Assembly: GCF_004211145.1 (NCBI RefSeq)
Contig: NZ_SEBS01000032.1
Span: forward strand, 1-40,077
DNA length: 40,077 nt
Direction of reading: 5' to 3'
Source: Flavobacterium sp.
GTDB taxonomy: Bacteria > Bacteroidota > Bacteroidia > Flavobacteriales > Flavobacteriaceae
Below, one piece after another: positions 1 through 6,941 of the stretch. The notes beneath the pieces are model-generated. The model did no database searches. It was not told the origin of the DNA and saw nothing but the letters and a program-made list of their open reading frames with translations. Position 1 is the first letter of the stretch. Every line of letters begins with the position of its first letter. The translations under genes and the position numbers were made by a program.

Positions 1-1635
1 GCTTTGGAGCGCCGATTCCAGAAGGTTTTGGTCGACGAACCCGATACCGAGAGCGCGATCTCGATTTTGCGCGGCATCAAGGAAAAATACGAAACGCACC
101 ACAAAGTGCGCATCAAAGACGACGCGATCATAGCCGCAGTCGAATTGTCGCAACGCTACATCACGAACCGATTCTTGCCCGACAAAGCCATCGATTTGAT
201 GGACGAAGCGGCGTCGAAACTGCGCATGGAAATCAATTCGAAACCCGAGGAACTCGACGTTTTGGATCGCAAAGTCATGCAACTGGAAATCGAGATCGAA
301 GCCATAAAACGCGAGAACGACGAGAACAAACTCAAGATTCTCGGAATGGATTTGGCGAATTTGAAGGAAGAACGCAACGAGATTTTCGCGAAATGGAAGT
401 CGGAGAAAGACGTCGTAGATAACATCCAGAACGTCAAGACCGACATCGAAAATTTCAAACAGGAAGCCGAACGCGCCGAACGCGACGGTGATTACGGAAA
501 AGTCGCCGAGTTGCGCTACGGAAAAATCAAGGACGCGCAAGTCCAACTCGAGCAATTGCAACTGCAGTTGGCCGAGAACCAACGCGGCACTTCGCTGATC
601 AAAGAAGAAGTCACGCGTGAAGACATCGCCGAAGTCGTCGCCAAGTGGACAGGCGTTCCCGTGATGAAAATGATGCAGGGCGAACGTGAGAAGTTGTTGC
701 ATCTCGAAGACGAATTACACCGACGCGTTGTCGGGCAGGAAGAAGCAATCGAAGCGATTTCAGATGCCGTGAGAAGAAGCCGCGCGGGGTTGCAGGATGT
801 GAAGAAACCGATCGGATCGTTCCTGTTCTTAGGAACGACGGGCGTCGGGAAAACGGAATTGGCGAAAGCATTGGCCGAATACCTGTTCGACGACGAGAAC
901 GCGATGACGCGAATCGACATGAGCGAATATCAGGAACGCCATTCGGTAAGCCGTTTGGTCGGCGCGCCTCCGGGATATGTCGGTTATGATGAAGGCGGAC
1001 AATTGACCGAAGCCGTTCGCAGGAAACCGTATTCGGTGGTGTTGCTCGACGAGATCGAAAAAGCGCATCCCGACACGTTCAACATCTTGCTTCAAGTACT
1101 CGACGAAGGCCGTTTGACCGACAACAAAGGCCGACTCGCCGACTTCAAGAACACGATCATCATCATGACGTCGAACATGGGAAGCGCGATCATCCAGGAG
1201 AAATTCGAAAACCTCAAAGGTTCGATTGAAGCCGCGACGGAAGCCGCGAAAGACGAAGTTTTGGGACTTTTGAAACAGACCGTTCGTCCCGAATTCATTA
1301 ACCGGATCGATGAAATCGTGATGTTCACGCCATTGACGAGCGACAACATCAAGCAGATCGTCGGGTTGCAATTGAAAGGCGTCACCAAAATGCTCGCCCA
1401 GCAAAACATTACGCTCGACGCGACTCCCGAGGCCGTTGATTACCTTTCGCAAAAAGGGTACGATCCGACGTTTGGCGCACGACCTGTAAAACGCGTGATC
1501 CAGCGCGAGGTCTTGAATAAATTGTCGAAGGAAATCCTTTCAGGACAGATTACGACCGACAGCATCATTCTGCTCGATAGTTTTGATGGGGAGCTCGTGT
1601 TCCGAAACCAGTCGGAGCTTGCGGATAAACAATAA
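1..1635 (+). CDS. clpB: ATP-dependent chaperone ClpB, 3' part (5' end outside window)
   Basis: This is the C-terminal part of the ClpB/Hsp104 disaggregase, which threads aggregated proteins through its hexamer pore together with DnaK. The reading frame is open from the first base (Ala-Leu-Glu-Arg-Arg), so the gene begins upstream of the window. What is visible starts at the arginine-finger end of the first ATPase domain. It continues with the coiled-coil middle domain (about residues 85-200 of the fragment) and the complete second ATPase domain. That domain has Walker A GTTGVGKT (277-284), pore loop GYVG (324-327), Walker B VVLLDE (345-350), the sensor TSN and arginine finger FINRID, then the C-terminal cap. 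The stop is a TAA. The last 40 nt are duplicated downstream near 1832. Identification is secure; only the fragment is seen. Confidence 0.97.
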   Translation, partial: ALERRFQKVLVDEPDTESAISILRGIKEKYETHHKVRIKDDAIIAAVELSQRYITNRFLPDKAIDLMDEAASKLRMEINSKPEELDVLDRKVMQLEIEIEAIKRENDENKLKILGMDLANLKEERNEIFAKWKSEKDVVDNIQNVKTDIENFKQEAERAERDGDYGKVAELRYGKIKDAQVQLEQLQLQLAENQRGTSLIKEEVTREDIAEVVAKWTGVPVMKMMQGEREKLLHLEDELHRRVVGQEEAIEAISDAVRRSRAGLQDVKKPIGSFLFLGTTGVGKTELAKALAEYLFDDENAMTRIDMSEYQERHSVSRLVGAPPGYVGYDEGGQLTEAVRRKPYSVVLLDEIEKAHPDTFNILLQVLDEGRLTDNKGRLADFKNTIIIMTSNMGSAIIQEKFENLKGSIEAATEAAKDEVLGLLKQTVRPEFINRIDEIVMFTPLTSDNIKQIVGLQLKGVTKMLAQQNITLDATPEAVDYLSQKGYDPTFGARPVKRVIQREVLNKLSKEILSGQITTDSIILLDSFDGELVFRNQSELADKQ

Positions 1636-1936
1636 AAGGTTGATTAATTATTTAAAACGCTAATCGAAAGGTTGGCTTTTTTTTTTGGAACACGGATTTT
1701 ACGGATGACACGGATGACACAGATACGCAGCAGGTCAAATTGAAGTACAGGATCACCAACTACGATTGCGATTTGATTTGCGTGACTTTGATCACGGACA
1801 AAAACCGTGTATCTGTATCATCTGTTCGATGCGTGTTCCGAAACCAGTTGGAGCTTGTTGATAAACAATAAAGGCTTGTTTTTTTTTGGAATGTCGATTG
1901 TGAGGTTGGCGTTTTAGAACACGGATTTTACGGATG
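1596..1936. repeat. Imperfect ~230-bp tandem duplication of the clpB 3' end and adjoining spacer
   Basis: Bases 1596-1637 (the end of clpB with its stop) recur at 1832-1873 with a few substitutions. The following AGGTTGGC stretch and the 20-mer at 1688 recur in the same order at about 1902 and 1917. The offset is 236 nt at the left end and 229 nt at the right, so this is a tandem duplication that has since diverged. The second copy of the coding end is non-functional. Confidence 0.75.
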
Positions 1937-2253
1937 GTTTCGAATCTTCGTGACGGAAACGCCTATGGAAACGCAAGCCGCGCGAAGGATGGTGGCATTG
2001 TCTAAGCTCTTTTGGCTTGCTCGGGATCTTCCCTGTAAAATTTTTTTCCAGCCAAAAAGCGAGTGCCTCCAGCCTGACCGTGAGGCAAATGAATCGCGGT
2101 TTCGAGAAATTGTTCCCGCCGAACGGACGCGCCCAAAGCTTCAACACCAAGCACTTCAGCACTTGAACACTCCTTAACACAACTTTACAAGTCCATTGGC
2201 ATTTGTTCGCAAATTCCGTAACTATCTTTAAGCATAACATAAACAACACAACC
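1636..2253. other. Repeat-bearing spacer after clpB, no credible gene
   Basis: This is 618 nt without a convincing gene. It holds a copy of the clpB 3' end (1832-1873), two copies of a 20-mer beginning gaacacgga (1688-1707 and 1917-1936), and iterated words of the ACGGATGACACGGATG kind. Near 2144-2173 there are AGCACTTCAGCACTTGAACAC-like words. Between about 1950 and 2145 lies a more GC-rich tract of unknown nature. A 75-codon frame on plus (1950-2177) and a 167-codon frame on minus (1914-2417) cross it. Neither shows a recognisable family, and the minus frame runs into the next gene, so I do not call them. Confidence 0.6.
2203..2230 (+). promoter_or_regulatory. Bacteroidota-type promoter of the PfpI-like gene
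   Basis: TTG at 2203-2205, a 17-nt spacer, then TATCTTTA at 2223-2230. This is seven of eight matches to the Bacteroidota -7 element TAnnTTTG. The ATG follows 24 nt later. A computational guess from the consensus only. Confidence 0.5.
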
Positions 2254-2796
2254 ATGAAAAAGCGAATAGCCATTTTGGCCACACACGGATTTGAAGAAAG
2301 TGAATTGAAATCGCCCAAGGAAACACTGGAAGCCGAAGGTTGGCAAGCCGATATCGTGAGCCTTGAAAAAGGTACGATCAAGTCGTGGACGGGCGGCGAT
2401 TGGGGACCGGAATACAATGTCGACTATACGCTCGACGAAATCAACTCAGGCGATTACGACGCGCTGGTGTTGCCGGGTGGCGTGATCAATCCCGATAAAT
2501 TGAGAACAAAGGAAGGCGTGCTTAACTTCGTACGTGCGTTCTTTGACCAAAAGAAACCGGTAGCGGCGATCTGCCACGGGCCGCAAACGTTGATAAACGC
2601 CGATGTGGTGCGCGGACGTGAAATGACGTCGGTGAAAGCGATAAGCAAAGATCTGATCAACGCCGGCGCGGTTTGGAATGATGTGGAAGTCGTGGTCGAC
2701 CAAGGCTTGGTGACGAGCCGGACGCCTGAGGATTTGCCTGCCTTCAATAGAAAAATGGTCGAGGAAATCAAGGAAGGCGTACACGCGAGCGCGTAA
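2254..2796 (+). CDS. DJ-1/PfpI family protein (PfpI/YhbO type)
   Basis: A 180-residue cytoplasmic protein of the DJ-1/PfpI superfamily. Members of the PfpI/YhbO branch are described as intracellular proteases or as glyoxalase/deglycase-type stress enzymes. The nucleophile elbow AICHGPQ is present, with Cys107 followed by His108. The acidic partner motif GFEESEL (residues 12-18) lies near the N-terminus, and LVLPGG (71-76) forms the glycine-rich turn. The frame is open further upstream to 2203, but ATG 2254 begins the canonical MKKRIAIL strand and lies just downstream of a promoter-like site, so I chose it. It ends in a strong terminator and seems monocistronic. Substrate cannot be read from sequence. 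Confidence 0.9.
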   Translation: MKKRIAILATHGFEESELKSPKETLEAEGWQADIVSLEKGTIKSWTGGDWGPEYNVDYTLDEINSGDYDALVLPGGVINPDKLRTKEGVLNFVRAFFDQKKPVAAICHGPQTLINADVVRGREMTSVKAISKDLINAGAVWNDVEVVVDQGLVTSRTPEDLPAFNRKMVEEIKEGVHASA

Positions 2797-2808
2797 CGAA
2801 ATCATAAC

Positions 2809-2837
2809 AAAAAGCACCGCTAAAACCGGTGCTTTTT
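2809..2837 (+). terminator. Intrinsic terminator after the PfpI-like gene
   Basis: A perfect 11-bp stem AAAAAGCACCG / CGGTGCTTTTT with a 7-nt loop, 12 nt after the stop codon. It is symmetric enough to work in either direction. Confidence 0.9.
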
Positions 2838-2895
2838 ATTTGGCGCGACGGGTTTTATTTATTTATATTGCGGTACCAACCCAAAAACACCTACC

Positions 2896-3375
2896 ATGAA
2901 ACGAGTACTCATGCTTTTGATGCTGGTTACCTACCCAGCTATCTCGCAAACTATGGCTCAGACCGACCTGAGCATTACCAAACCCGACGACGAACGCCTT
3001 TACCACACGCCCGAAGTCGATGTGAAGCCTGAGCTCAAAAATGGTATGTACACGCTGTCGATGTTCATCAGCAAGAATTTCAAGATGCCCGACGTACAGA
3101 ACAAAAAAGTCAAACTTTTCGTGGGATTTGTCGTGGAACCGAGCGGTTCGATCACCGACATCAAGTTTATCTACATGACCGCCAAAACCATAGACGAGAG
3201 CAAACCTGCCCTGTCTGAGGAGCAAAAACAATATGAAACGGACCAGCTCGATACGATGAAAGCCGAATCGGTTCGCGTGCTTTCGCAATTTACCGAAGTC
3301 TGGAAACCGGCGATGAAAGACGGGAAAGCCGTTCGTTGCCAATACAATTACCCGATAAATTTCACGCTCGAGTAA
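2896..3375 (+). CDS. Exported protein with TonB C-terminal-like domain
   Basis: 159 residues. A signal peptide (about residues 1-22, ending near AISQTMAQ) is followed by one small domain. That domain carries the hallmarks of the TonB C-terminal (TonB_C) fold: FVVEPSGSITDIKF (about 76-89), then WKPAMKDGKAV and a final YNYPINFTL strand. In TonB this domain contacts the TonB box of outer-membrane receptors, using energy from ExbB/ExbD. Here the N-terminus looks like a cleavable signal rather than a membrane anchor with a proline-rich spacer, so the protein is probably a free periplasmic TonB-C protein. No exbBD lies next to it. The closest precise role is unknown. It converges on the small minus-strand gene that follows. 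Confidence 0.75.
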   Translation: MKRVLMLLMLVTYPAISQTMAQTDLSITKPDDERLYHTPEVDVKPELKNGMYTLSMFISKNFKMPDVQNKKVKLFVGFVVEPSGSITDIKFIYMTAKTIDESKPALSEEQKQYETDQLDTMKAESVRVLSQFTEVWKPAMKDGKAVRCQYNYPINFTLE

Positions 3376-3380
3376 CCATG

Positions 3381-3401
3381 AAAAAATCCGCCGGAGCGGA
3401 T
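3381..3401 (-). terminator. Intrinsic terminator for the small minus-strand gene at 3405-3686
   Basis: Read on minus: stem ATCCGC / GCGGAT with a 4-nt loop, followed by a run of T (the A-run at 3381-3386 on plus). It starts only a few bases past the minus gene's stop and lies between two convergent genes. Confidence 0.75.
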
Positions 3402-3404
3402 GAT

Positions 3405-3686
3405 TTAAAATGATTTATAGATTCGATTGATCGGAATCCCGATTCCCTGTTTGAGGATTACGCTATTGTCGGTCAAACCCCAAACGGTAGTTTCCACCAC
3501 TTTTTTGGAGCTGTTGTCTTCAAAATAGATGCGTATCTTTGAATGTTCGACGTTGCCCAACACCAGGGCGCGTTGCAGCTCAGAGTTCCTGAGGCGCATC
3601 GCATCGCGATCTTCGAGTACGTCATTTTTAGGGAATTGCAATTCGGCAATCGATTCCTTTTCTATGGTTTCAAATTGTGGAATCAT
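3405..3686 (-). CDS. Small conserved-looking protein of unknown function
   Basis: 93 residues, soluble, with no signal peptide. I do not recognise a named family. The first 40 residues are charged and probably helical. The second half (KIRIYFEDNSSKKV, then TTVWGLTDNSVILKQG and IPINRIYKSF) alternates in a way that suggests a small beta-barrel, loosely like Sm or Rof-type RNA-binding folds. That resemblance is inference from pattern only. It has its own terminator and stands alone between a convergent neighbour and a divergent sugar-epimerase gene. Confidence 0.75.
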   Translation of the reverse strand: MIPQFETIEKESIAELQFPKNDVLEDRDAMRLRNSELQRALVLGNVEHSKIRIYFEDNSSKKVVETTVWGLTDNSVILKQGIGIPINRIYKSF

Positions 3687-3780
3687 AAGGTTAAGTTTGG
3701 TTAATTAAGATTTGAGGGTGAGTAAATGTAATAAAATTTATTCACCGACCAAGAAAATTGTTAAAAAAGTTCATTTTACT

Positions 3781-4632
3781 TTGGAAAAGACACTATTACA
3801 TAACGGATATTCAGCGACCATAAAATATCACGGAGCCGAGTTGGTTTCGTTCAAAAATCCCGACGGGAACGAATACATCTGGAACGGCGACCCTGAATAT
3901 TGGGGAAAGCATGCTCCTGTCCTATTTCCCGTAGTCGGAACCCTGCGCAAGAATTCGTTCACGTATAAAGGACAGGAATATCACTTGCCGCGACATGGTT
4001 TTGCGCGTGACATGGAATTTTCGCTCACGCACCATTCCGAGAACCAGGCCGTTTTCTCGTTGCAGTTTTCAGATGAAACACTTGCGAGATATCCGTTCCG
4101 GTTCTGGCTCCAGATCAATTACCGATTGCTCAACAACACCTTGCTCATCGGATACAGCGTTATAAATGAGGGCAAGGAAAAGATGCCGTTCTCGTTGGGC
4201 GCGCATCCGGCGTTCGCGCTTCCGGGTGAATTCTCCGACTATTCCCTCGATTTTGAAAAGGAAGATGCGATCAAAGCGTTCATACTCGAAAACGATTTGC
4301 TGTCGAACCAAACGGAAACCATCGGATTACAAAACCACAAGCTTCCACTCGATTACGCCTTATTTGAAAACGACGCATTGATTATCAAGAACGTAGCATC
4401 AAAAGAACTTTCGATATCGCGTAAGGGAAAAACGATCGTGACGGTCGGTTATGACGATTTCCCGCATTTGGGTTTATGGACGAAACAGGACGCGCCGTTT
4501 CTCTGCATCGAACCGTGGTTCGGATATTCGGACACCGTGAACGCGAGCGGAAATATTTTTGAAAAGGAAAGCATCATGGTGCTCGACGCCGAAGCGGTAT
4601 TTAACACGAATTTCACCATCGAAGTATTTTAA
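3781..4632 (+). CDS. Aldose 1-epimerase (galactose mutarotase) family protein
   Basis: About 283 residues. It is a member of the aldose-1-epimerase / YeaD-like fold that interconverts sugar anomers or binds sugars. Family landmarks are present: the N-terminal HGAELVSF, EYIWNGDP, the APVLFPVVGTL strand, LPRHGFARD with the conserved His, SLGAHPAFALP with the second His, and CIEPWFGYSD near the end carrying the acidic residue. The frame has no ATG at its start. It stays open from TTG 3712 (306 residues), but homologues normally begin just before a segment like LLHNGYSATI, so I chose TTG 3781. The start is the least certain part. It is followed by a promoter and the hydrolase gene. Confidence 0.88.
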   Translation: MEKTLLHNGYSATIKYHGAELVSFKNPDGNEYIWNGDPEYWGKHAPVLFPVVGTLRKNSFTYKGQEYHLPRHGFARDMEFSLTHHSENQAVFSLQFSDETLARYPFRFWLQINYRLLNNTLLIGYSVINEGKEKMPFSLGAHPAFALPGEFSDYSLDFEKEDAIKAFILENDLLSNQTETIGLQNHKLPLDYALFENDALIIKNVASKELSISRKGKTIVTVGYDDFPHLGLWTKQDAPFLCIEPWFGYSDTVNASGNIFEKESIMVLDAEAVFNTNFTIEVF

Positions 4633-4649
4633 CACGGCAGCCGAATGCT

Positions 4650-4657
4650 TATATTTG
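4650..4657 (+). promoter_or_regulatory. Bacteroidota -7 element before the hydrolase lipoprotein
   Basis: TATATTTG is a perfect TAnnTTTG match, 17 nt upstream of ATG 4675. No clear TTG is seen at -33, so strength is doubtful. Confidence 0.5.
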
Positions 4658-4674
4658 AGTAAATACCACACTCA

Positions 4675-5649
4675 ATGAGCAATGCCAAACTGATTCTTAG
4701 AAGATTCGTCTTCGCACTCTCAATTTCAATCGTATTTTCGAGCTGCGGATCGATTATACTTCCACACCACAAAAACCGTCCCGATTTCCTGCCCGAATAT
4801 TTGTTCAAGTCCAAAAAGGCGAAGGCAAAATACATGAAGGCATACAACAAAACCCTGACTCTTTTCACGGTTAAAGTCGAAGAAATAGATGTTCCGACGC
4901 GATTCGGAACGGCGCATGTTCTCGTAAGCGGCCCAAAAAACGGTCAGCCGCTCGTACTTTTTCACGGCATGGACGCGAGTTCTACGATGTGGTACCCGAA
5001 TATGAAGGCGTTCAGCAAAACCCATCGCGTGTATGCCGTCGACTATATAATGGACGCCGGAAAATCGGTGCTCAAGACCGAACCGCTCAACAACGAGCAG
5101 GTCATTCTCTTTTACACCGACATTTTCGACAACTTAAAGTTAAAATCGGTCGATTTACTCGGAACTTCGCGAGGCGGATGGATTGCGGCCTGGCTTGCGA
5201 TACAGCCGGAAAATCGCATCCGAAAACTGGTACTGTTGAGTCCGGCGCAGGTATTCGGGATGGTCGACGCGACGATTTTTCCCGCGGTTTGGTTCAAGAT
5301 GTTTCCGTCCCGGAAAACGCTCAAGAGGACAATGGAAGCGTTCGCTACACATCCTGAAAAAGTGCATCCTTTTTTCAGGGACCAGTTTTACATCGCGAGT
5401 AAATTCGGGGACAGCCGGCCGCAGATCACGCACATGATGCCGTTCGCGAAAGACGATCTGTCGAAACTCAAAATGCCTGTATTGTTCCTTTCAGGTGACG
5501 AGGATTGCATGAACGGCAAGGGCGCATGCGAAAAAGCAAAGGAGTACATTCCTGACGTAAAAATTATCGTCGTCAAGGATTCCGGGCATTTCATGAATAC
5601 CGATCAAAGCGAAATAGTAAACACCGAAGTGACGAATTTCCTAAATTAG
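4675..5649 (+). CDS. Alpha/beta-hydrolase lipoprotein
   Basis: 324 residues. The N-terminus is hydrophobic and ends in a lipobox (FSSC, Cys24), so it is probably a lipid-anchored envelope enzyme. The alpha/beta-hydrolase fold is clear: oxyanion strand LVLFHGMD (about 93-100), nucleophile elbow GTSRGG with Ser165, acidic residue in LSGDEDC (Asp275 or Asp277), and His305 in DSGHF. Such enzymes are esterases, lipases or peptidases; the substrate is not readable. The next gene begins 3 nt after the stop, so it forms a two-gene unit with the acetyltransferase. Confidence 0.88.
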   Translation: MSNAKLILRRFVFALSISIVFSSCGSIILPHHKNRPDFLPEYLFKSKKAKAKYMKAYNKTLTLFTVKVEEIDVPTRFGTAHVLVSGPKNGQPLVLFHGMDASSTMWYPNMKAFSKTHRVYAVDYIMDAGKSVLKTEPLNNEQVILFYTDIFDNLKLKSVDLLGTSRGGWIAAWLAIQPENRIRKLVLLSPAQVFGMVDATIFPAVWFKMFPSRKTLKRTMEAFATHPEKVHPFFRDQFYIASKFGDSRPQITHMMPFAKDDLSKLKMPVLFLSGDEDCMNGKGACEKAKEYIPDVKIIVVKDSGHFMNTDQSEIVNTEVTNFLN

Positions 5650-5652
5650 CGC

Positions 5653-6204
5653 ATGCTTACACTCAATTTTTCCCCTTTCCCTGAAATCGAAACCGAGCGT
5701 CTTTTCTTGCGGCGCCTTACCGACAACGACGTTAACGAAGTTTTCGCGTTGCGCAGCGATCCTGAGACGATGAAATACATTCCGCGTCCGCTGGCCAAAA
5801 ACCATGAAGAAGCGCTTGCCCACATCAAGATCATCAACGAAAACATCGATAAGAACGAGGGAATAAATTGGGTGATTACGCAGAAAGGCGAAAATAAAAT
5901 GATGGGAATCATCGGTTTCTACCGAGCCCATCTCGAGAGTTTCCGTGCCGAGATCGGTTACATGATTTTGCCTGAATACAACGGAAAAGGCTTTATAACC
6001 GAGGCGATTGAGAGGCTCGCCATCTTCGGGTTTGAAGAAATGAAGCTACATTCGATCGAGGCGATCATCGCTCCTGAGAACGTTGCGTCAGCCCGCGTGC
6101 TTGAAAAAAACAGATTCGTTAAGGAAGCGCATTTGCGGGAAAATGAGTTTTATGACGGGAAATTTTTGGATACCGTTATTTACTCGCGTCTTGTGACGGA
6201 TTAA
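5653..6204 (+). CDS. GNAT family N-acetyltransferase (RimJ/RimL type)
   Basis: 183 residues, cytoplasmic. The opening IETERLFLRRLTDNDV is typical of the RimJ/RimL subgroup of Acetyltransf_3 proteins, which transfer acetyl from acetyl-CoA to N-terminal amines or small molecules. The acetyl-CoA binding segment is the IGYMILPEYNGKGFITEA region (about 97-115). It is followed by the conserved N-x-x-S-A-R-V-L-E-K helix (NVASARVLEKNRF). The gene starts 3 nt after the hydrolase stop and is probably co-transcribed with it. The actual acceptor is unknown. Downstream lies the large repeat array. Confidence 0.9.
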   Translation: MLTLNFSPFPEIETERLFLRRLTDNDVNEVFALRSDPETMKYIPRPLAKNHEEALAHIKIINENIDKNEGINWVITQKGENKMMGIIGFYRAHLESFRAEIGYMILPEYNGKGFITEAIERLAIFGFEEMKLHSIEAIIAPENVASARVLEKNRFVKEAHLRENEFYDGKFLDTVIYSRLVTD

Positions 6205-6941
6205 ATTTTAGGATTTCGGATTTCATTTGTTTTTGACTTGCGATTTTTTTCACCATTAAGGGCATTAAGAGCATTAAGTTTTTATAAGCATGATAAACTT
6301 GACGCGCTTAACGGTTTAGAATTTATGCGGATTATTATACATCGGACGAATCGATAGATTTAAAGATTCGATACATCATAACGTTTATTAAATTGTTGAA
6401 TTTAATGGTTTCAATGGTTAGAATGTAAGCGGATTATTATCCATCGGACGAATCGATAGACATAAAGAATCAGTACTTCATGACGTTTATGCAGTTGACG
6501 AACTTAATGCTTTTAATGGTTAAAATTTAAGCGGATTATTATCCATCGGATAAATCGTTTAAACATAAAAAAAATCATATTTCGTTACGTCTTTACCCTT
6601 AATGAACTTAATGCTCTTAATGGCTTAAAGAAAAATTAACGGTTAACTATTCTTCGAGGTAAAAAATCTAAAAGTAAAAGGCGCGAGTCATCAAGATTAT
6701 ACTCTTAATGAACTTAATGCTCTTAATGGTTTAAAAAATTATTCCTCGAGGTAAAAAACCTAAACGTCAAAGGCGCCGAGTCATCAAAATTTTACCCTTA
6801 ACGAACGTAATGCTCTAATGGTTCAAAAAATTAAAGGTTAATTATCCCTCAAGGTAAAAAATCCAAACGTCAAAGACGTCGACTCATCAAGATTTTACCC
6901 TTAATAAACGCAACGCCCTTATCGGTTTAAAACATAAAATC
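6205..6941. repeat. Non-coding array of degenerate ~100-bp tandem units
   Basis: 737 nt with no gene, AT-rich. A first block has three units beginning with gcggattattat at 6327, 6429 and 6531, exactly 102 bp apart. A second block has units marked by a tcgaggtaaaaaat-like word at 6653, 6745 and 6848 (spacing 92 and 103). Both blocks share a linker resembling CTTAATGAACTTAATGCTCTTAATGG, starting near 6598, 6704, 6797 and 6900 and, more decayed, near 6396 and 6491. At the left end (6252-6279) the same linker words occur inverted (CATTAAGGGCATTAAGAGCATTAAG). The array lies between the 3' ends of two convergent genes, so it sits downstream of both. Confidence 0.85.

Noticed and set aside
829..1452. 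A 207-codon open frame on minus opposite clpB
   Set aside because: Entirely antisense to the conserved second ATPase domain; rich in Arg, Val, Asp and Phe as expected from the codon bias of the real gene. No recognisable domain.
1950..2177. A 75-codon plus frame after clpB
   Set aside because: Mixed repeat words at its ends, no domain, no promoter. Treated as spacer.
6205..6941. CRISPR array
   Set aside because: Units are ~100 bp and degenerate, without short identical repeats separated by unique spacers, and no cas gene is near.
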